Made by a program: the position numbers and the translations under genes. Below, piece by piece: positions 1 to 7,363 of a stretch of DNA of 64,000 nucleotides. Origin of the DNA: Primorskyibacter aestuariivivens (GTDB lineage: Bacteria > Pseudomonadota > Alphaproteobacteria > Rhodobacterales > Rhodobacteraceae); assembly GCF_028023675.1 (NCBI RefSeq), contig NZ_JAQIOZ010000015.1, forward strand, positions 58,078 through 122,077. Reading direction: 5' to 3'. Position 1 is the stretch's first letter; each line of letters begins with the position of its first letter. The notes below the pieces were generated by a model that saw only the letters and a list, made by a program, of their open reading frames with translations, was not told the DNA's origin and did no database searches.

Positions 1-1022
1 TGTTGTCGGAATATGAATTCGGCGCCACGGGCGACGAGGTGGCGGCGCTGTTCGATGCGCTGCGTCCGGGGCTGGTGGCTTTGCGCGCGGCGGTGCTGGA
101 GCAACCGGAGCCTGCCGGGCTGACCGGGCATTTCGAGGAAGAGGCGCAACTGGTTCTGGCACGGTCAATCGCCGAGATCTTCGGCTATGACATGACCCAT
201 GGGCGGCTCGACAAGTCCGTGCACCCGTTCAGCTCGGGCGGCGGGGCGGATGTGCGGATCACCACGCGCACGGCGGAGGATGATCCCCTCAATTGTCTGT
301 ATTCGACGATCCATGAGGTCGGGCATGCCACCTATGAGCAGAGGATCGACCCGGACTATCGCCTGACGCCGCTGGGGCAGGGTGTGTCGCTGGGGGTGCA
401 TGAGAGCCAGAGCCGGATTTATGAGAACCAGCTGGGCCGCAGCCGGGCGTTCTGTCACTATCTTTATGGCCGGATGCGCGATGCCTTTGGCGACATTGGC
501 GTGACCAGCGAAGAGGCGTTTTACCGCGCGGTGAACCGGGTGCATCGTGGCTATATCCGCACCGAGGCGGATGAGGTGCAGTATAACCTGCATATCATGC
601 TGCGCTTTGATCTGGAGCGCGCGATGATGGGCGGGACGCTGGAGGTGCGCGACCTTGAGGATGCGTGGAACGCGCGGTTCGAAGCGGATTTCGGCTATGC
701 GGTGAACAAGCCCTCAAACGGTGTGTTGCAGGATGTGCATTGGGCCGCCGGGCTGCTCGGGTATTTCCCGACCTATGCCTTGGGCAATGTCTATGCCGGG
801 TGCCTTTACGAGGCGCTGCGCGCGGCGGTGCCGGAACTGGATGAACAGCTTGCGCAAGGTGAGTTGGGCGCGGCGACGGGATGGCTGCGCGACAACGTGC
901 AGCGCCATGGCGGGCTCTACCTGCCGCGCGAGGTTATAGAGCGGGCCAGCGGACAAGCGCCCAGCGAGGGGCCGCTCCTGCGCTATCTGGAGGCCAAATT
1001 CGGCGATCTCTACGGCATCTGA
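1..1022 (+). CDS. M32 family metallocarboxypeptidase (5'-truncated by window edge)
   Basis: This is the C-terminal part of a thermostable-carboxypeptidase-1/Taq-type zinc carboxypeptidase, which removes C-terminal residues from peptides in the cytoplasm. About 339 residues are visible; family members are near 490-500, so roughly the first 150 residues lie outside the window and the frame stays open to base 1. The zinc-binding HEVGH motif is at fragment residues 104-108, and the family's HESQSR segment with its downstream glutamate follows about 28 residues later. The tail is also typical. The TTG at position 3 is merely an internal codon. Transcription probably ends near the palindrome at 1036-1059. 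The family call is firm; the exact substrate range is not visible. Confidence 0.9.
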   Translation, partial: LSEYEFGATGDEVAALFDALRPGLVALRAAVLEQPEPAGLTGHFEEEAQLVLARSIAEIFGYDMTHGRLDKSVHPFSSGGGADVRITTRTAEDDPLNCLYSTIHEVGHATYEQRIDPDYRLTPLGQGVSLGVHESQSRIYENQLGRSRAFCHYLYGRMRDAFGDIGVTSEEAFYRAVNRVHRGYIRTEADEVQYNLHIMLRFDLERAMMGGTLEVRDLEDAWNARFEADFGYAVNKPSNGVLQDVHWAAGLLGYFPTYALGNVYAGCLYEALRAAVPELDEQLAQGELGAATGWLRDNVQRHGGLYLPREVIERASGQAPSEGPLLRYLEAKFGDLYGI

Positions 1023-1035
1023 ACGCAACAGAGAC

Positions 1036-1059
1036 GCGCCTTGATCCCGGTCAAGGCGC
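1036..1059. terminator. Perfect 9-bp stem-loop enclosing an FNR-like palindrome
   Basis: GCGCCTTGA at 1036-1044 pairs exactly with TCAAGGCGC at 1051-1059 around a six-base loop. It lies 13 bases after the carboxypeptidase stop, so it could end that transcript, but no T-run follows. The centre, TTGATCCCGGTCAA (1041-1054), is one base from the FNR/FnrL consensus TTGAT-N4-ATCAA, so it may instead be an operator for the SnoaL-like gene at 1109. The sequence alone does not separate the two. Confidence 0.45.
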
Positions 1060-1108
1060 AGAAATACGCGCCATGCCATGCTGACCCTCAAAGAGAGGGA
1101 GGATTGGT

Positions 1109-1495
1109 ATGGATGATCTCATCAAACTCGGGCGCGACTTCGTTCAGGCAATGCGGGAGCGACGAGGCATCGGGCATGTGGACGAGATTTACGCGGAGAA
1201 TGCGCAATCGGTCGAGGCGGTGGTGCCGCCGGGACGCGATGTGCGCATCGCCAAGGGGCGGGGGCCCATTGCCGCCAAGCGCGAGGATTGGGCGGCCACG
1301 CATGAGATCCATTCGTTGGAGGCGGACGGGCCTTATGTGCATCCGCCCAACCGCTTTGCCGTGCGTTTTGAGGCGGAGGTGACGCAGAAGGCCACGGGTC
1401 GCAAGATGACCCTGCGCGAGATTGCCGTGTATTCCGTGGAAGACGGCAAGATCGCCCGGGAAGAATTCTTTATGCTGCCGAAAGAGGAAGGCTAG
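1109..1495 (+). CDS. SnoaL-like / NTF2-like fold protein
   Basis: A 128-residue single-domain protein of the SnoaL-like (nuclear transport factor 2 fold) group, which includes small cone-shaped enzymes, isomerases and ligand-binding proteins. The N-terminal helix, the central segment on dose-like signalling residues (AAKRED, THEIHSLEAD) and the C-terminal strands ending in REEFFML fit this fold. A good ribosome binding site (GAGGGAGGA) lies about five bases before the ATG. It stands alone between the carboxypeptidase and the GTA cluster. No catalytic residue set can be assigned, so only the fold-level call is made. Confidence 0.65.
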   Translation: MDDLIKLGRDFVQAMRERRGIGHVDEIYAENAQSVEAVVPPGRDVRIAKGRGPIAAKREDWAATHEIHSLEADGPYVHPPNRFAVRFEAEVTQKATGRKMTLREIAVYSVEDGKIAREEFFMLPKEEG

Positions 1496-1544
1496 AAGTT
1501 GCCGCATAAAACGGTGCCTTTACAATGTGTTAACTTCTTCAGTC

Positions 1545-1573
1545 TTGACTCTGCGCGCGGTTTCGCGTATCGA
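1545..1573 (+). promoter_or_regulatory. Candidate sigma-70-type promoter upstream of the GTA cluster
   Basis: TTGACT (1545-1550) is separated by 17 bases from TATCGA (1568-1573). The -35 box is close to consensus, the -10 box is weaker. Transcription would start near 1580, about 20 bases before the terminator hairpin at 1601-1634 and about 107 bases before GTA g1. Called by eye from spacing and -35 match only. Confidence 0.35.
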
Positions 1574-1600
1574 TTGTGACATGCTAGGAGATGTGGGCGA

Positions 1601-1634
1601 ACAGTCCCCGGGGTGACCCGGTGGGCTGTTTTTT
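1601..1634 (+). terminator. Strong intrinsic terminator/attenuator hairpin in the leader of the GTA cluster
   Basis: Bases 1601-1612 pair with 1617-1629 in a 12-bp G/C-rich stem (one bulged T at 1622, one G-T pair) with a four-base loop, followed directly by six Ts (1629-1634). This is a textbook rho-independent terminator. It lies 50 bases before the g1 start and downstream of a candidate promoter, so it may attenuate transcription into the GTA genes rather than only ending an upstream message. Confidence 0.7.
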
Positions 1635-1686
1635 CGTGTCTGTCGTGCGGGGGAACCACCCTTTGCATGAGAGGTATACGAGCAGA

Positions 1687-2028
1687 ATGGTTCTTATTAC
1701 CCCGGAGCAGGAAATCGCGCGGCTTGAAGGCGATCTTGAAGACGTGCGCGACATCCTCGGCGAGTTCGAGGAGACATTGAGAGACCTGAGAAAACGGGTC
1801 CGGGCCGGGGAAGTCGATAATCTGAAGGATGCCAGCAAGACGCTGACCGAGTTGCGGTCATGGCTCAGGCTGGCCAAGGAAACGGAGGCGCAGCTTGCGG
1901 AATATGCACGAAAGGAAGCAGGAATCGTCGGGTCCTGGGGGCTTGACCTCGACCGGGCGCGATCTGAGGTCGGGTGCCGTCTGGCTCGGGTCCGCGCCTG
2001 TTGCGGCGCAAGAGGCGTTTCTGGCTGA
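1687..2028 (+). CDS. GTA gene 1: small terminase subunit-like protein
   Basis: A 113-residue, charged, largely helical protein at the first position of the GTA structural cluster, matching gene g1 of the Rhodobacter capsulatus GTA, which acts as the small terminase component in DNA packaging. The predicted coiled helix from about residues 8 to 75 (heptad-like pattern with many Glu and Arg) supports this. The ATG at 1687 is chosen because the upstream in-frame stretch reads through the leader hairpin at 1601-1634. Its 3' end overlaps the large terminase gene, as in other GTA clusters. Assignment rests mostly on position and general pattern. Confidence 0.75.
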   Translation: MVLITPEQEIARLEGDLEDVRDILGEFEETLRDLRKRVRAGEVDNLKDASKTLTELRSWLRLAKETEAQLAEYARKEAGIVGSWGLDLDRARSEVGCRLARVRACCGARGVSG

Positions 2029-3157
2029 TCTGGAGGAGGGAGAGCTTATGGCTCTCCCTTTTTTGTTCGAGTTCTGGGCGCATCCGCATCAATTGCCGCC
2101 CGACGGCGATTGGCGGGCTTGGGTGATCCTGGGTGGGCGTGGCGCGGGCAAGACGCGGGCGGGGGCGGAATGGGTGCGCGCGCAGGTGGAAGGCGCGCGG
2201 CCGCTGGACCGGGGCCGGGCGCGGCGGGTGGCGCTGGTGGGGGAAACCTATGACCAGGTGCGCGATGTGATGGTGTTTGGCGACAGTGGCATTCTCGCCT
2301 GTTCGCCGCCCGACCGGGTGCCGAAATGGGAGGCGACGCGGCGGCGGCTGGTCTGGCCCAATGGCGCGGTGGCGCAGTGTTTTTCGGCCAATGACCCGGA
2401 GGCTTTGAGGGGGCCGCAATTTGATGCGGCCTGGGCGGATGAACTGGCGAAATGGCCCAAAGGGCAGGAGACCTGGGACATGCTGGCCTTTGGTTTGCGG
2501 CTGGGTGATGACCCGCGGGTTTGCGTGACGACAACGCCGCGCAATGTGGAGGTATTGAAGGATTTGCTGGAGGTGCCGTCCACGGTGGTGACGCGCGCGC
2601 CGACCGAGGCGAATGCGGCGTATCTGGCGTCCTCGTTTCTTGATGAAGTGCGGGCGCGCTATGCCAATACGCGGCTGGGGCGTCAGGAACTGGATGGCGA
2701 GCTGCTCACCGATGTGGAGGGGGCGCTCTGGACCCATGCGATGCTGGATCAGGCGCGGGTGGAGCGTTCCGGGCGGCTGGACCGGATTGTCGTGGCGGTC
2801 GATCCGCCGGTCTCGGGCCATGCGGGGTCGGATGACTGCGGGATCATTGTCGCCGGCGTGCGGATGCGCGGGCCGGTGAGCGATTGGGAGGCGGTGGTCT
2901 TGGAGGATGCGTCGATTGCGGGCGCGTCCCCGGCGGAATGGGCGGCGCGGGCGGAGCCGGTGGCGGCGCTGTATGAGCAGGGGCGGGTCAGGCACCTGCC
3001 GGGGTTGGGTGATCTGGAAGACCAGATGTGCCGCATGGCGCTGCGTGGGTATCAGGGCAAGGGGAGCCCGGACCGGGTGGATGCCTTGGTCTGGGCCTTG
3101 ACCGAGTTGGTCACGGCGCATGTGGGGCATGTGCAGGCGCGGGTGCGGGTGTTGTGA
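1895..3157 (+). CDS. GTA gene 2: large terminase (TerL), apparent in-frame nuclease-domain deletion
   Basis: The motor ATPase and nuclease that packages host DNA into GTA particles. Walker A GGRGAGKT is at residues 80-87 and a Walker B-type DE pair at 182-183. The RNase H-like nuclease domain starts at AVDPP (Asp303), has VLEDAS (Asp338) and ends at DRVDALVW (Asp396). Between residues about 350 and 353 the sequence passes straight from PAEWAARA to AEPVAALYEQGRV. In GTA terminases I know, about 40-50 residues including an AEVNQGGD-like segment lie between these points. The protein is thus shorter than usual and the nuclease may be inactive. The start is uncertain: TTG 1895 has a well-spaced GGAGG, ATG 1904 is the alternative. 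It overlaps g1 in another frame. Confidence 0.88.
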   Translation: MRNMHERKQESSGPGGLTSTGRDLRSGAVWLGSAPVAAQEAFLADLEEGELMALPFLFEFWAHPHQLPPDGDWRAWVILGGRGAGKTRAGAEWVRAQVEGARPLDRGRARRVALVGETYDQVRDVMVFGDSGILACSPPDRVPKWEATRRRLVWPNGAVAQCFSANDPEALRGPQFDAAWADELAKWPKGQETWDMLAFGLRLGDDPRVCVTTTPRNVEVLKDLLEVPSTVVTRAPTEANAAYLASSFLDEVRARYANTRLGRQELDGELLTDVEGALWTHAMLDQARVERSGRLDRIVVAVDPPVSGHAGSDDCGIIVAGVRMRGPVSDWEAVVLEDASIAGASPAEWAARAEPVAALYEQGRVRHLPGLGDLEDQMCRMALRGYQGKGSPDRVDALVWALTELVTAHVGHVQARVRVL

Positions 3158-3161
3158 GTGG

Positions 3162-3207
3162 CGATTTCTTTTGAAGAAATCGGACCGAAATCTTTTGAAG
3201 ATTTCGG
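3162..3207. repeat. Dispersed double-hairpin repeat, copy A
   Basis: Two adjacent perfect stem-loops: CGATTTCTT/AAGAAATCG (3162-3182, loop TTG) and CCGAAATCTT/AAGATTTCGG (3185-3207, loop TTG). It starts five bases after the large terminase stop. Three related copies occur at 15908-15953, 44192-44276 and 60336-60381. A T-rich tail is lacking, so it is better described as a REP/BIME-like palindromic element that may also act on mRNA ends. Confidence 0.85.
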
Positions 3208-3332
3208 TTTGGGGGCAGCGCGCGGTGTGATCGGGGGATGTTAACCCTTTTTTAGCAGAATGATCGGGACAGAGCCGAGGGGCGGTTGGCCCATCGGAGC
3301 GGGTTTCAGAAGTGGCGTCGGCGTCGTGGAGT

Positions 3333-3352
3333 GGTGGGCAGGATTGCCCACC
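3333..3352. repeat. Short palindromic repeat GGTGGGCA/TGCCCACC, copy 1
   Basis: GGTGGGCA (3333-3340) and TGCCCACC (3345-3352) form an 8-bp perfect stem with a four-base loop in the gap between GTA genes 2 and 3. A near-identical palindrome occurs at 4804-4822 between g3.5 and g4. These look like copies of one short intergenic palindromic family. Confidence 0.75.
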
Positions 3353-3398
3353 CTTTGGGAAAAGGCGTGCCGCGAAAGAGATGAAGGAGCAGGACGCG

Positions 3399-4574
3399 AT
3401 GTTCGATTTTTTGCGGCGGGACAAGGCGGGCGACGCGCCGGAGGCCAAGGCCAGCGCCACGGGGCCGGTGGTGGCGCATATGAGCGCGGGGCGCGTGGCC
3501 TGGAGCCCGCGCGACGCGGTGTCGCTGACCAAGACGGGATTTGCGGGCAATCCGGTGGCGCATCGGGTGGTCAAGCTGATCGCGGAGGCCGCCAGCGCCA
3601 TCCCGTTGATGGTGCAGGACGATACGCAGCGTTACGAGATGCATCCGCTGGTGTCGCTTTTGGCGCGGCCCAATGCGGGTCAGGGGCGCGCGGAACTGCT
3701 TGAGGCGCTTTATGGGCATCTGCTCTTGTCGGGTAATGGTTATGTGGAGGCTGTTGCGGCGGAGGATGGCTTGCCGGTGGAACTGCATGTGCTGCGTTCT
3801 GACCGGATGGCGGTGGTGCCGGGGCGCGATGGTTGGCCGGTGGCCTATGAATATCGCGTGGGCGGGGCGAAGCACCGATTTGATGTGACCGGGCCGATCT
3901 CGCCCATTTGCCATGTGAAGAATTTCCATCCGCAGGATGATCATTACGGGTTCTCGCCCCTGCAGGCGGCGGCGCAGGCGCTGGATGTGCATAATGCGGC
4001 CTCGCGCTGGTCGAAGGCGCTCTTGGACAATGCGGCCCGGCCCTCGGGGGCGATTGTTTATCGCGGCGCGGATGGGCAGGGCGCGATGTCGACGGAGCAA
4101 TATGAGCGCTTGGCGGGGGAGATCGAGGCCAACCATCAGGGCGCGCGCAATGCGGGGCGGCCGATGCTGCTGGAAGGCGGGTTGGACTGGAAACCGATGG
4201 GGTTCTCGCCGTCCGACATGGAGTTTCACAAGACCAAGGATGCGGCGGCGCGGGAGATTGCGCTGGCTTACGGCGTGCCGCCGATGCTGTTGGGCATCCC
4301 CGGCGATGCGACCTATGCCAATTATGCCGAGGCGAACCGGGCGTTTTACCGGCTGACCGTGTTGCCGCTGGTGGGGCGGGTCACGGGAGCCTTGTCGGCC
4401 TGGTTGGCCGGGTTTGCGGGGGAGGATCTGGCGATCAAGCCGGATCTGGACCAGGTGCCCGCGCTGGCGGTTGAGCGCGACCAGCTTTGGGCGCGGGTGA
4501 GTGCGGCGGAGTTCCTGAGCGAGGCGGAGAAGCGGCGGTTGTTGGGGTTGCCGGTGGAGCGGGTTGATGGGTGA
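3399..4574 (+). CDS. GTA gene 3: portal protein (HK97 family)
   Basis: A 391-residue HK97-type portal protein, the dodecameric ring at the capsid vertex through which DNA passes. Typical pieces are the N-terminal FDFLRRDKAG, the LTKTGFAGNPVAHRVVKLIAEAA-like helix region (residues about 45-65), HPLVSLLARPN, the GNGYVEA strand and the C-terminal VPPMLLGIPGDATYANYAEANRAFY block near residues 288-311. AAGGAG with nine bases of spacing fixes the ATG at 3399 rather than the longer upstream frame, which would translate the short palindrome at 3333-3352. The end overlaps g3.5. The protein appears intact. Confidence 0.93.
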   Translation: MFDFLRRDKAGDAPEAKASATGPVVAHMSAGRVAWSPRDAVSLTKTGFAGNPVAHRVVKLIAEAASAIPLMVQDDTQRYEMHPLVSLLARPNAGQGRAELLEALYGHLLLSGNGYVEAVAAEDGLPVELHVLRSDRMAVVPGRDGWPVAYEYRVGGAKHRFDVTGPISPICHVKNFHPQDDHYGFSPLQAAAQALDVHNAASRWSKALLDNAARPSGAIVYRGADGQGAMSTEQYERLAGEIEANHQGARNAGRPMLLEGGLDWKPMGFSPSDMEFHKTKDAAAREIALAYGVPPMLLGIPGDATYANYAEANRAFYRLTVLPLVGRVTGALSAWLAGFAGEDLAIKPDLDQVPALAVERDQLWARVSAAEFLSEAEKRRLLGLPVERVDG

Positions 4575-4791
4575 AAGACCGGGTTTTGAGCCTTTTGACT
4601 GTGCGCCTGCGCTGAGGCTGGAAGCGCATGAGCGGGTGGCGGCATTGCAGTTCGACGCGATGAACAAACGGCTGGATCGGTTGGAAGAGCTGCTGGAGCG
4701 GTTGGAAAAACGGTTGTGGCTGGCGGTGTACGGGGTTGTCGCGGCGATTTTGGGTCAGGCGTTTCAGGGGTTGCTGAGCGCGGTGCCTTGA
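4567..4791 (+). CDS. GTA gene 3.5: small helical head-formation protein
   Basis: A 74-residue protein overlapping the 3' end of the portal gene by eight bases, in the position of g3.5 of the R. capsulatus GTA, a small gene needed for head formation. Residues about 17-48 form an amphipathic coiled-coil-like helix rich in Glu, Arg and Leu, and the C-terminus (about 50-71) is a hydrophobic, possibly membrane-spanning, segment. ATG 4567 is used; a TTG lies one codon upstream. The name rests on order and on this helix-plus-hydrophobic-tail layout. Confidence 0.75.
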   Translation: MGERPGFEPFDCAPALRLEAHERVAALQFDAMNKRLDRLEELLERLEKRLWLAVYGVVAAILGQAFQGLLSAVP

Positions 4792-4803
4792 GGGGGACGG
4801 ATC

Positions 4804-4822
4804 GGTGGGCAGATTGCCCACC
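4804..4822. repeat. Short palindromic repeat GGTGGGCA/TGCCCACC, copy 2
   Basis: GGTGGGCA (4804-4811) and TGCCCACC (4815-4822) pair perfectly around GAT, between g3.5 and g4. Same family as the palindrome at 3333-3352. Confidence 0.75.
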
Positions 4823-4844
4823 CTACGGGGCGATGGAGAGAATG

Positions 4845-5399
4845 ATGGTACTTGAGACGAAATTTGCGCGGTTTGAAGACGGGCTGAGCGTCACAGACGG
4901 GCATCAGATCGAAGGCTATGCGAGCCTGTTTGGCGCGGCGGATCAGGGTGGCGACGTGGTGCAAAAGGGCGCTTATGCGGAATCGCTCAAGGCGCTGGCT
5001 GCGGAAAAGCGGCAGGTGCGGATGCTCTGGCAGCATGACCCGGCCCAGCCCATCGGGATCTGGGATGAAGTACGTGAGGATGGCAAGGGTCTTTATGTGA
5101 AGGGCCGCATTCTGGAGAGTGTGGAAAAGGGGCGCGAGGCGGTGGCGCTTCTGGCTGCGGGCGCGATTGATGGCTTGTCGATTGGCTATCGCACCAAACG
5201 CGCCAGCAAGACCGACAAGGGCCAGCGGCTCTTGATGGAACTGGAGCTTTGGGAAGTATCGCTTGTCACTTTTCCGATGCTGCCCAGTGCTCGTGTCGGG
5301 GCGCGGGTCGCGGCCAAGGGGGAAACCCCGGTGACCGAGACCATGCGGGAATTGGCGGCGGTGTTTGACGCGGCGCGCCGGGAGATCGCGCGGGGCTAA
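4845..5399 (+). CDS. GTA gene 4: HK97-family prohead protease
   Basis: About 184 residues; the serine protease that matures the GTA capsid by trimming the major capsid protein. The family pattern is clear: EGYASLFGAADQGGDVV near the N-terminus, then LWQHDPAQPIG with the conserved catalytic-region His, then the AGAIDGLSIGYR segment carrying the catalytic Ser, and ELWEVSLVTFPMLP. ATG 4845 is favoured because GGAG lies six bases before it; ATGs at 4833 and 4842 are alternatives. It is immediately upstream of the capsid gene it acts on. Confidence 0.9.
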   Translation: MVLETKFARFEDGLSVTDGHQIEGYASLFGAADQGGDVVQKGAYAESLKALAAEKRQVRMLWQHDPAQPIGIWDEVREDGKGLYVKGRILESVEKGREAVALLAAGAIDGLSIGYRTKRASKTDKGQRLLMELELWEVSLVTFPMLPSARVGARVAAKGETPVTETMRELAAVFDAARREIARG

Positions 5400-5426
5400 G
5401 CCCGCCGAATTCAGGAGAGAGAGCGA

Positions 5427-6608
5427 ATGGACATGACCCATGCAGAGGCATGGGACGGGGAAGATCTGTCTTCTCCGGCCCAGGAGGTGAAGCGCGCGAT
5501 GGGCGGCTTTTTGTCCGAGCTGAAGGCCTTTCAGGCCGAGATCACCGAGAAAGTGGAAAAGCAGGAAGAGAAAATGACCAAGATGGAACGTAAATCCCTG
5601 ACCGCGGCGCGCCCGGTTCTGGCCGCCACCGATTACGATGCGCCGCATCAGAAGGCGTTTGATGCCTATCTGCGCTCGGGCGATGACGATGGTCTGCGCG
5701 GGCTTGAGCTTGAGGGCAAATCCATGTCCACGGCTGTGAACAGTGATGGTGGTTACCTGGTGGACCCGGCGACCGCCGAGAAGATCAAATCGGTGCTGCA
5801 TTCGGGCGCGTCGATCCGGGCGATTGCCACGGTCGTGAATGTCGAGGCGACGTCCTATGACGTGCTGGTGGACACCACCGATCTGGGCGCAGGCTGGGCG
5901 GATGAGACAACGGCGACCAGCGAGACCGGAACGCCGACCATCGACCGCATTTCCATTCCGCTTTACGAGCTGAGCGCACTGCCCAAGGCGTCGCAACGTC
6001 TGCTGGATGATGCGGCCTTTGACATCGAGAGCTGGCTTGCGGGGCGGATTGCCGAGAAATTCGCCCGTGCCGAGGCGAGTGCGTTCATCAATGGCGATGG
6101 CGTGGACAAGCCGACCGGTTTCCTGACCCATACGTCGGTGAACAATGATGTCTGGACCTGGGGCAATCTGGGCTATGTGCCGACCGGCGTCGATGGCGCG
6201 CTTGGCAATGGCGATGCGATCATTGATCTGGTTTATGCGCTGGGGGCGGAATACCGCGCCAAGGGCACCTTTGTCATGAATTCCAAGACTGCCGGTGCGG
6301 TGCGCAAGCTCAAGGATGGCGATGGCCGGTTCCTGTGGTCCGATGGTCTGGCTGCCGGGGAGCCCGCGCGTCTGCTGGGCTATCCGGTGCTGATTGCCGA
6401 GGACATGCCGGACATTGCCATTGGCGCGGATGCGATTGCCTTTGGTGATTTTGGCGCGGGCTACACCGTGGCCGAACGCCCGGACCTGCGCGTGCTGCGC
6501 GATCCCTTCTCGGCCAAGCCCAATGTGCTGTTCTACGCCACCAAGCGCGTGGGCGGTGACGTGAGCGATTTTGCCGCCATCAAGCTGCTGCGGTACGCCA
6601 TCTCCTAA
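5427..6608 (+). CDS. GTA gene 5: major capsid protein (HK97 fold)
   Basis: A 393-residue HK97-type capsid protein. Residues 1 to about 100 form the charged, coiled-coil delta/scaffold segment (LKAFQAEITEKVEKQEEKM), which the prohead protease is expected to remove. The mature shell domain starts near SMSTAVNSDGGYLVDP. The family features PKASQRLLDDAAFDIESWL and the C-terminal GDFGAGYTVAERPDLRVLRDP are present. AGGAGAGAGAG sits before the ATG. The message is followed by a GAGGCC/GGCCTC palindrome at 6620-6633, which may stabilise this abundant transcript or lower read-through. Confidence 0.94.
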   Translation: MDMTHAEAWDGEDLSSPAQEVKRAMGGFLSELKAFQAEITEKVEKQEEKMTKMERKSLTAARPVLAATDYDAPHQKAFDAYLRSGDDDGLRGLELEGKSMSTAVNSDGGYLVDPATAEKIKSVLHSGASIRAIATVVNVEATSYDVLVDTTDLGAGWADETTATSETGTPTIDRISIPLYELSALPKASQRLLDDAAFDIESWLAGRIAEKFARAEASAFINGDGVDKPTGFLTHTSVNNDVWTWGNLGYVPTGVDGALGNGDAIIDLVYALGAEYRAKGTFVMNSKTAGAVRKLKDGDGRFLWSDGLAAGEPARLLGYPVLIAEDMPDIAIGADAIAFGDFGAGYTVAERPDLRVLRDPFSAKPNVLFYATKRVGGDVSDFAAIKLLRYAIS

Positions 6609-6619
6609 GCGGGGATGGT

Positions 6620-6633
6620 GAGGCCGGGGCCTC
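6620..6633 (+). other. Palindrome downstream of the capsid gene
   Basis: GAGGCC (6620-6625) and GGCCTC (6628-6633) are inverted repeats in the 155-base gap between g5 and g6, the largest gap within the cluster after 3158-3398. No T-run follows. The rest of the gap holds no gene I can recognise. Confidence 0.4.
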
Positions 6634-6763
6634 GTCAGGGGCCTTGGCGGGCGCGCGCCGGAGAGCCGGTGTTGTCTAGCTGCTCCCCTCCGTTCGAGCA
6701 ACGCGGGTGGCGCGCGCCTGACTATTTGGCCGAGGGGCCGGGGATATCGGGAGACGAGACAAG

Positions 6764-7363
6764 ATGATGTTGGTGGAAGAGACCACAGTGCCGGGCGCGG
6801 CCCTACCGGTCGAGGCATTCAAGGCGCATCTGCGGTTGGGGGCCGGGTTCTCGGGCGCGACGGTGCAGGATGCGGTGCTGGAAAGCTTCCTGCGCGCGGC
6901 CATTGCGGCCATTGAGGCGCGCACGGGCAAGGTGCTGATTGCGCGGGATTTCAGCTGGACGGTGAGCCAGTGGCGCGCGGCGAATCTGCAGCCGCTGCCG
7001 GTGGCCCCGGTGAGCGCGGTTGGTACGGTGGAGATCGAGGATGCGGGCGGTACGGTGAATGTGGCCGATCCCGGGGCTTACCGGTTGGTGGCGGAGACGC
7101 ATGTGCCGAAACTGCGCGCAACGGGGGCGTGCCTGCCTGGGATCCCGGCGAGGGGCAGTGCAAAGGTGACCTTTACCGCAGGCTACAGCGCGGATTGGGG
7201 CGCGCTGCCCGCCGATCTGGGGCAGGCGGTGATGCTGCTTGCCGCACATTACTACGAATATCGCGATGAGACGGCGCTGGGACAGGGGTGCATGCCGTTT
7301 GGCGTGACCTCGCTGATCGAGCGTTACCGGGTGATGCGCGCGGGCTTTGGAGTGGTCCAATGA
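6764..7363 (+). CDS. GTA gene 6: head-tail connector (gp6-like) protein
   Basis: A 199-residue protein of the phage gp6/phiE125-gp8 head-tail connector type, which forms the adaptor ring beneath the portal. The pattern VEAFKAHLRLG, AAIAAIEARTGKVLI (helices of the connector fold), then the FTAGYSADWGALPADLGQAVMLLAAHYYEYRD block near residues 135-170 is characteristic. It ends in an ATGA overlap with g7. A second ATG directly follows the first. Confidence 0.88.
   Translation: MMLVEETTVPGAALPVEAFKAHLRLGAGFSGATVQDAVLESFLRAAIAAIEARTGKVLIARDFSWTVSQWRAANLQPLPVAPVSAVGTVEIEDAGGTVNVADPGAYRLVAETHVPKLRATGACLPGIPARGSAKVTFTAGYSADWGALPADLGQAVMLLAAHYYEYRDETALGQGCMPFGVTSLIERYRVMRAGFGVVQ

Noticed and set aside
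3241..3256. TTAACCCTTTTTTAG before GTA g3 as a CtrA box
   Set aside because: The second half (TTAG) deviates, and known CtrA control of GTA genes is mostly indirect.
1865..3601. 578-codon minus-strand frame across the terminase gene
   Set aside because: Arg/Pro/His-rich shadow of a high-GC gene; the opposite strand has a clear TerL.
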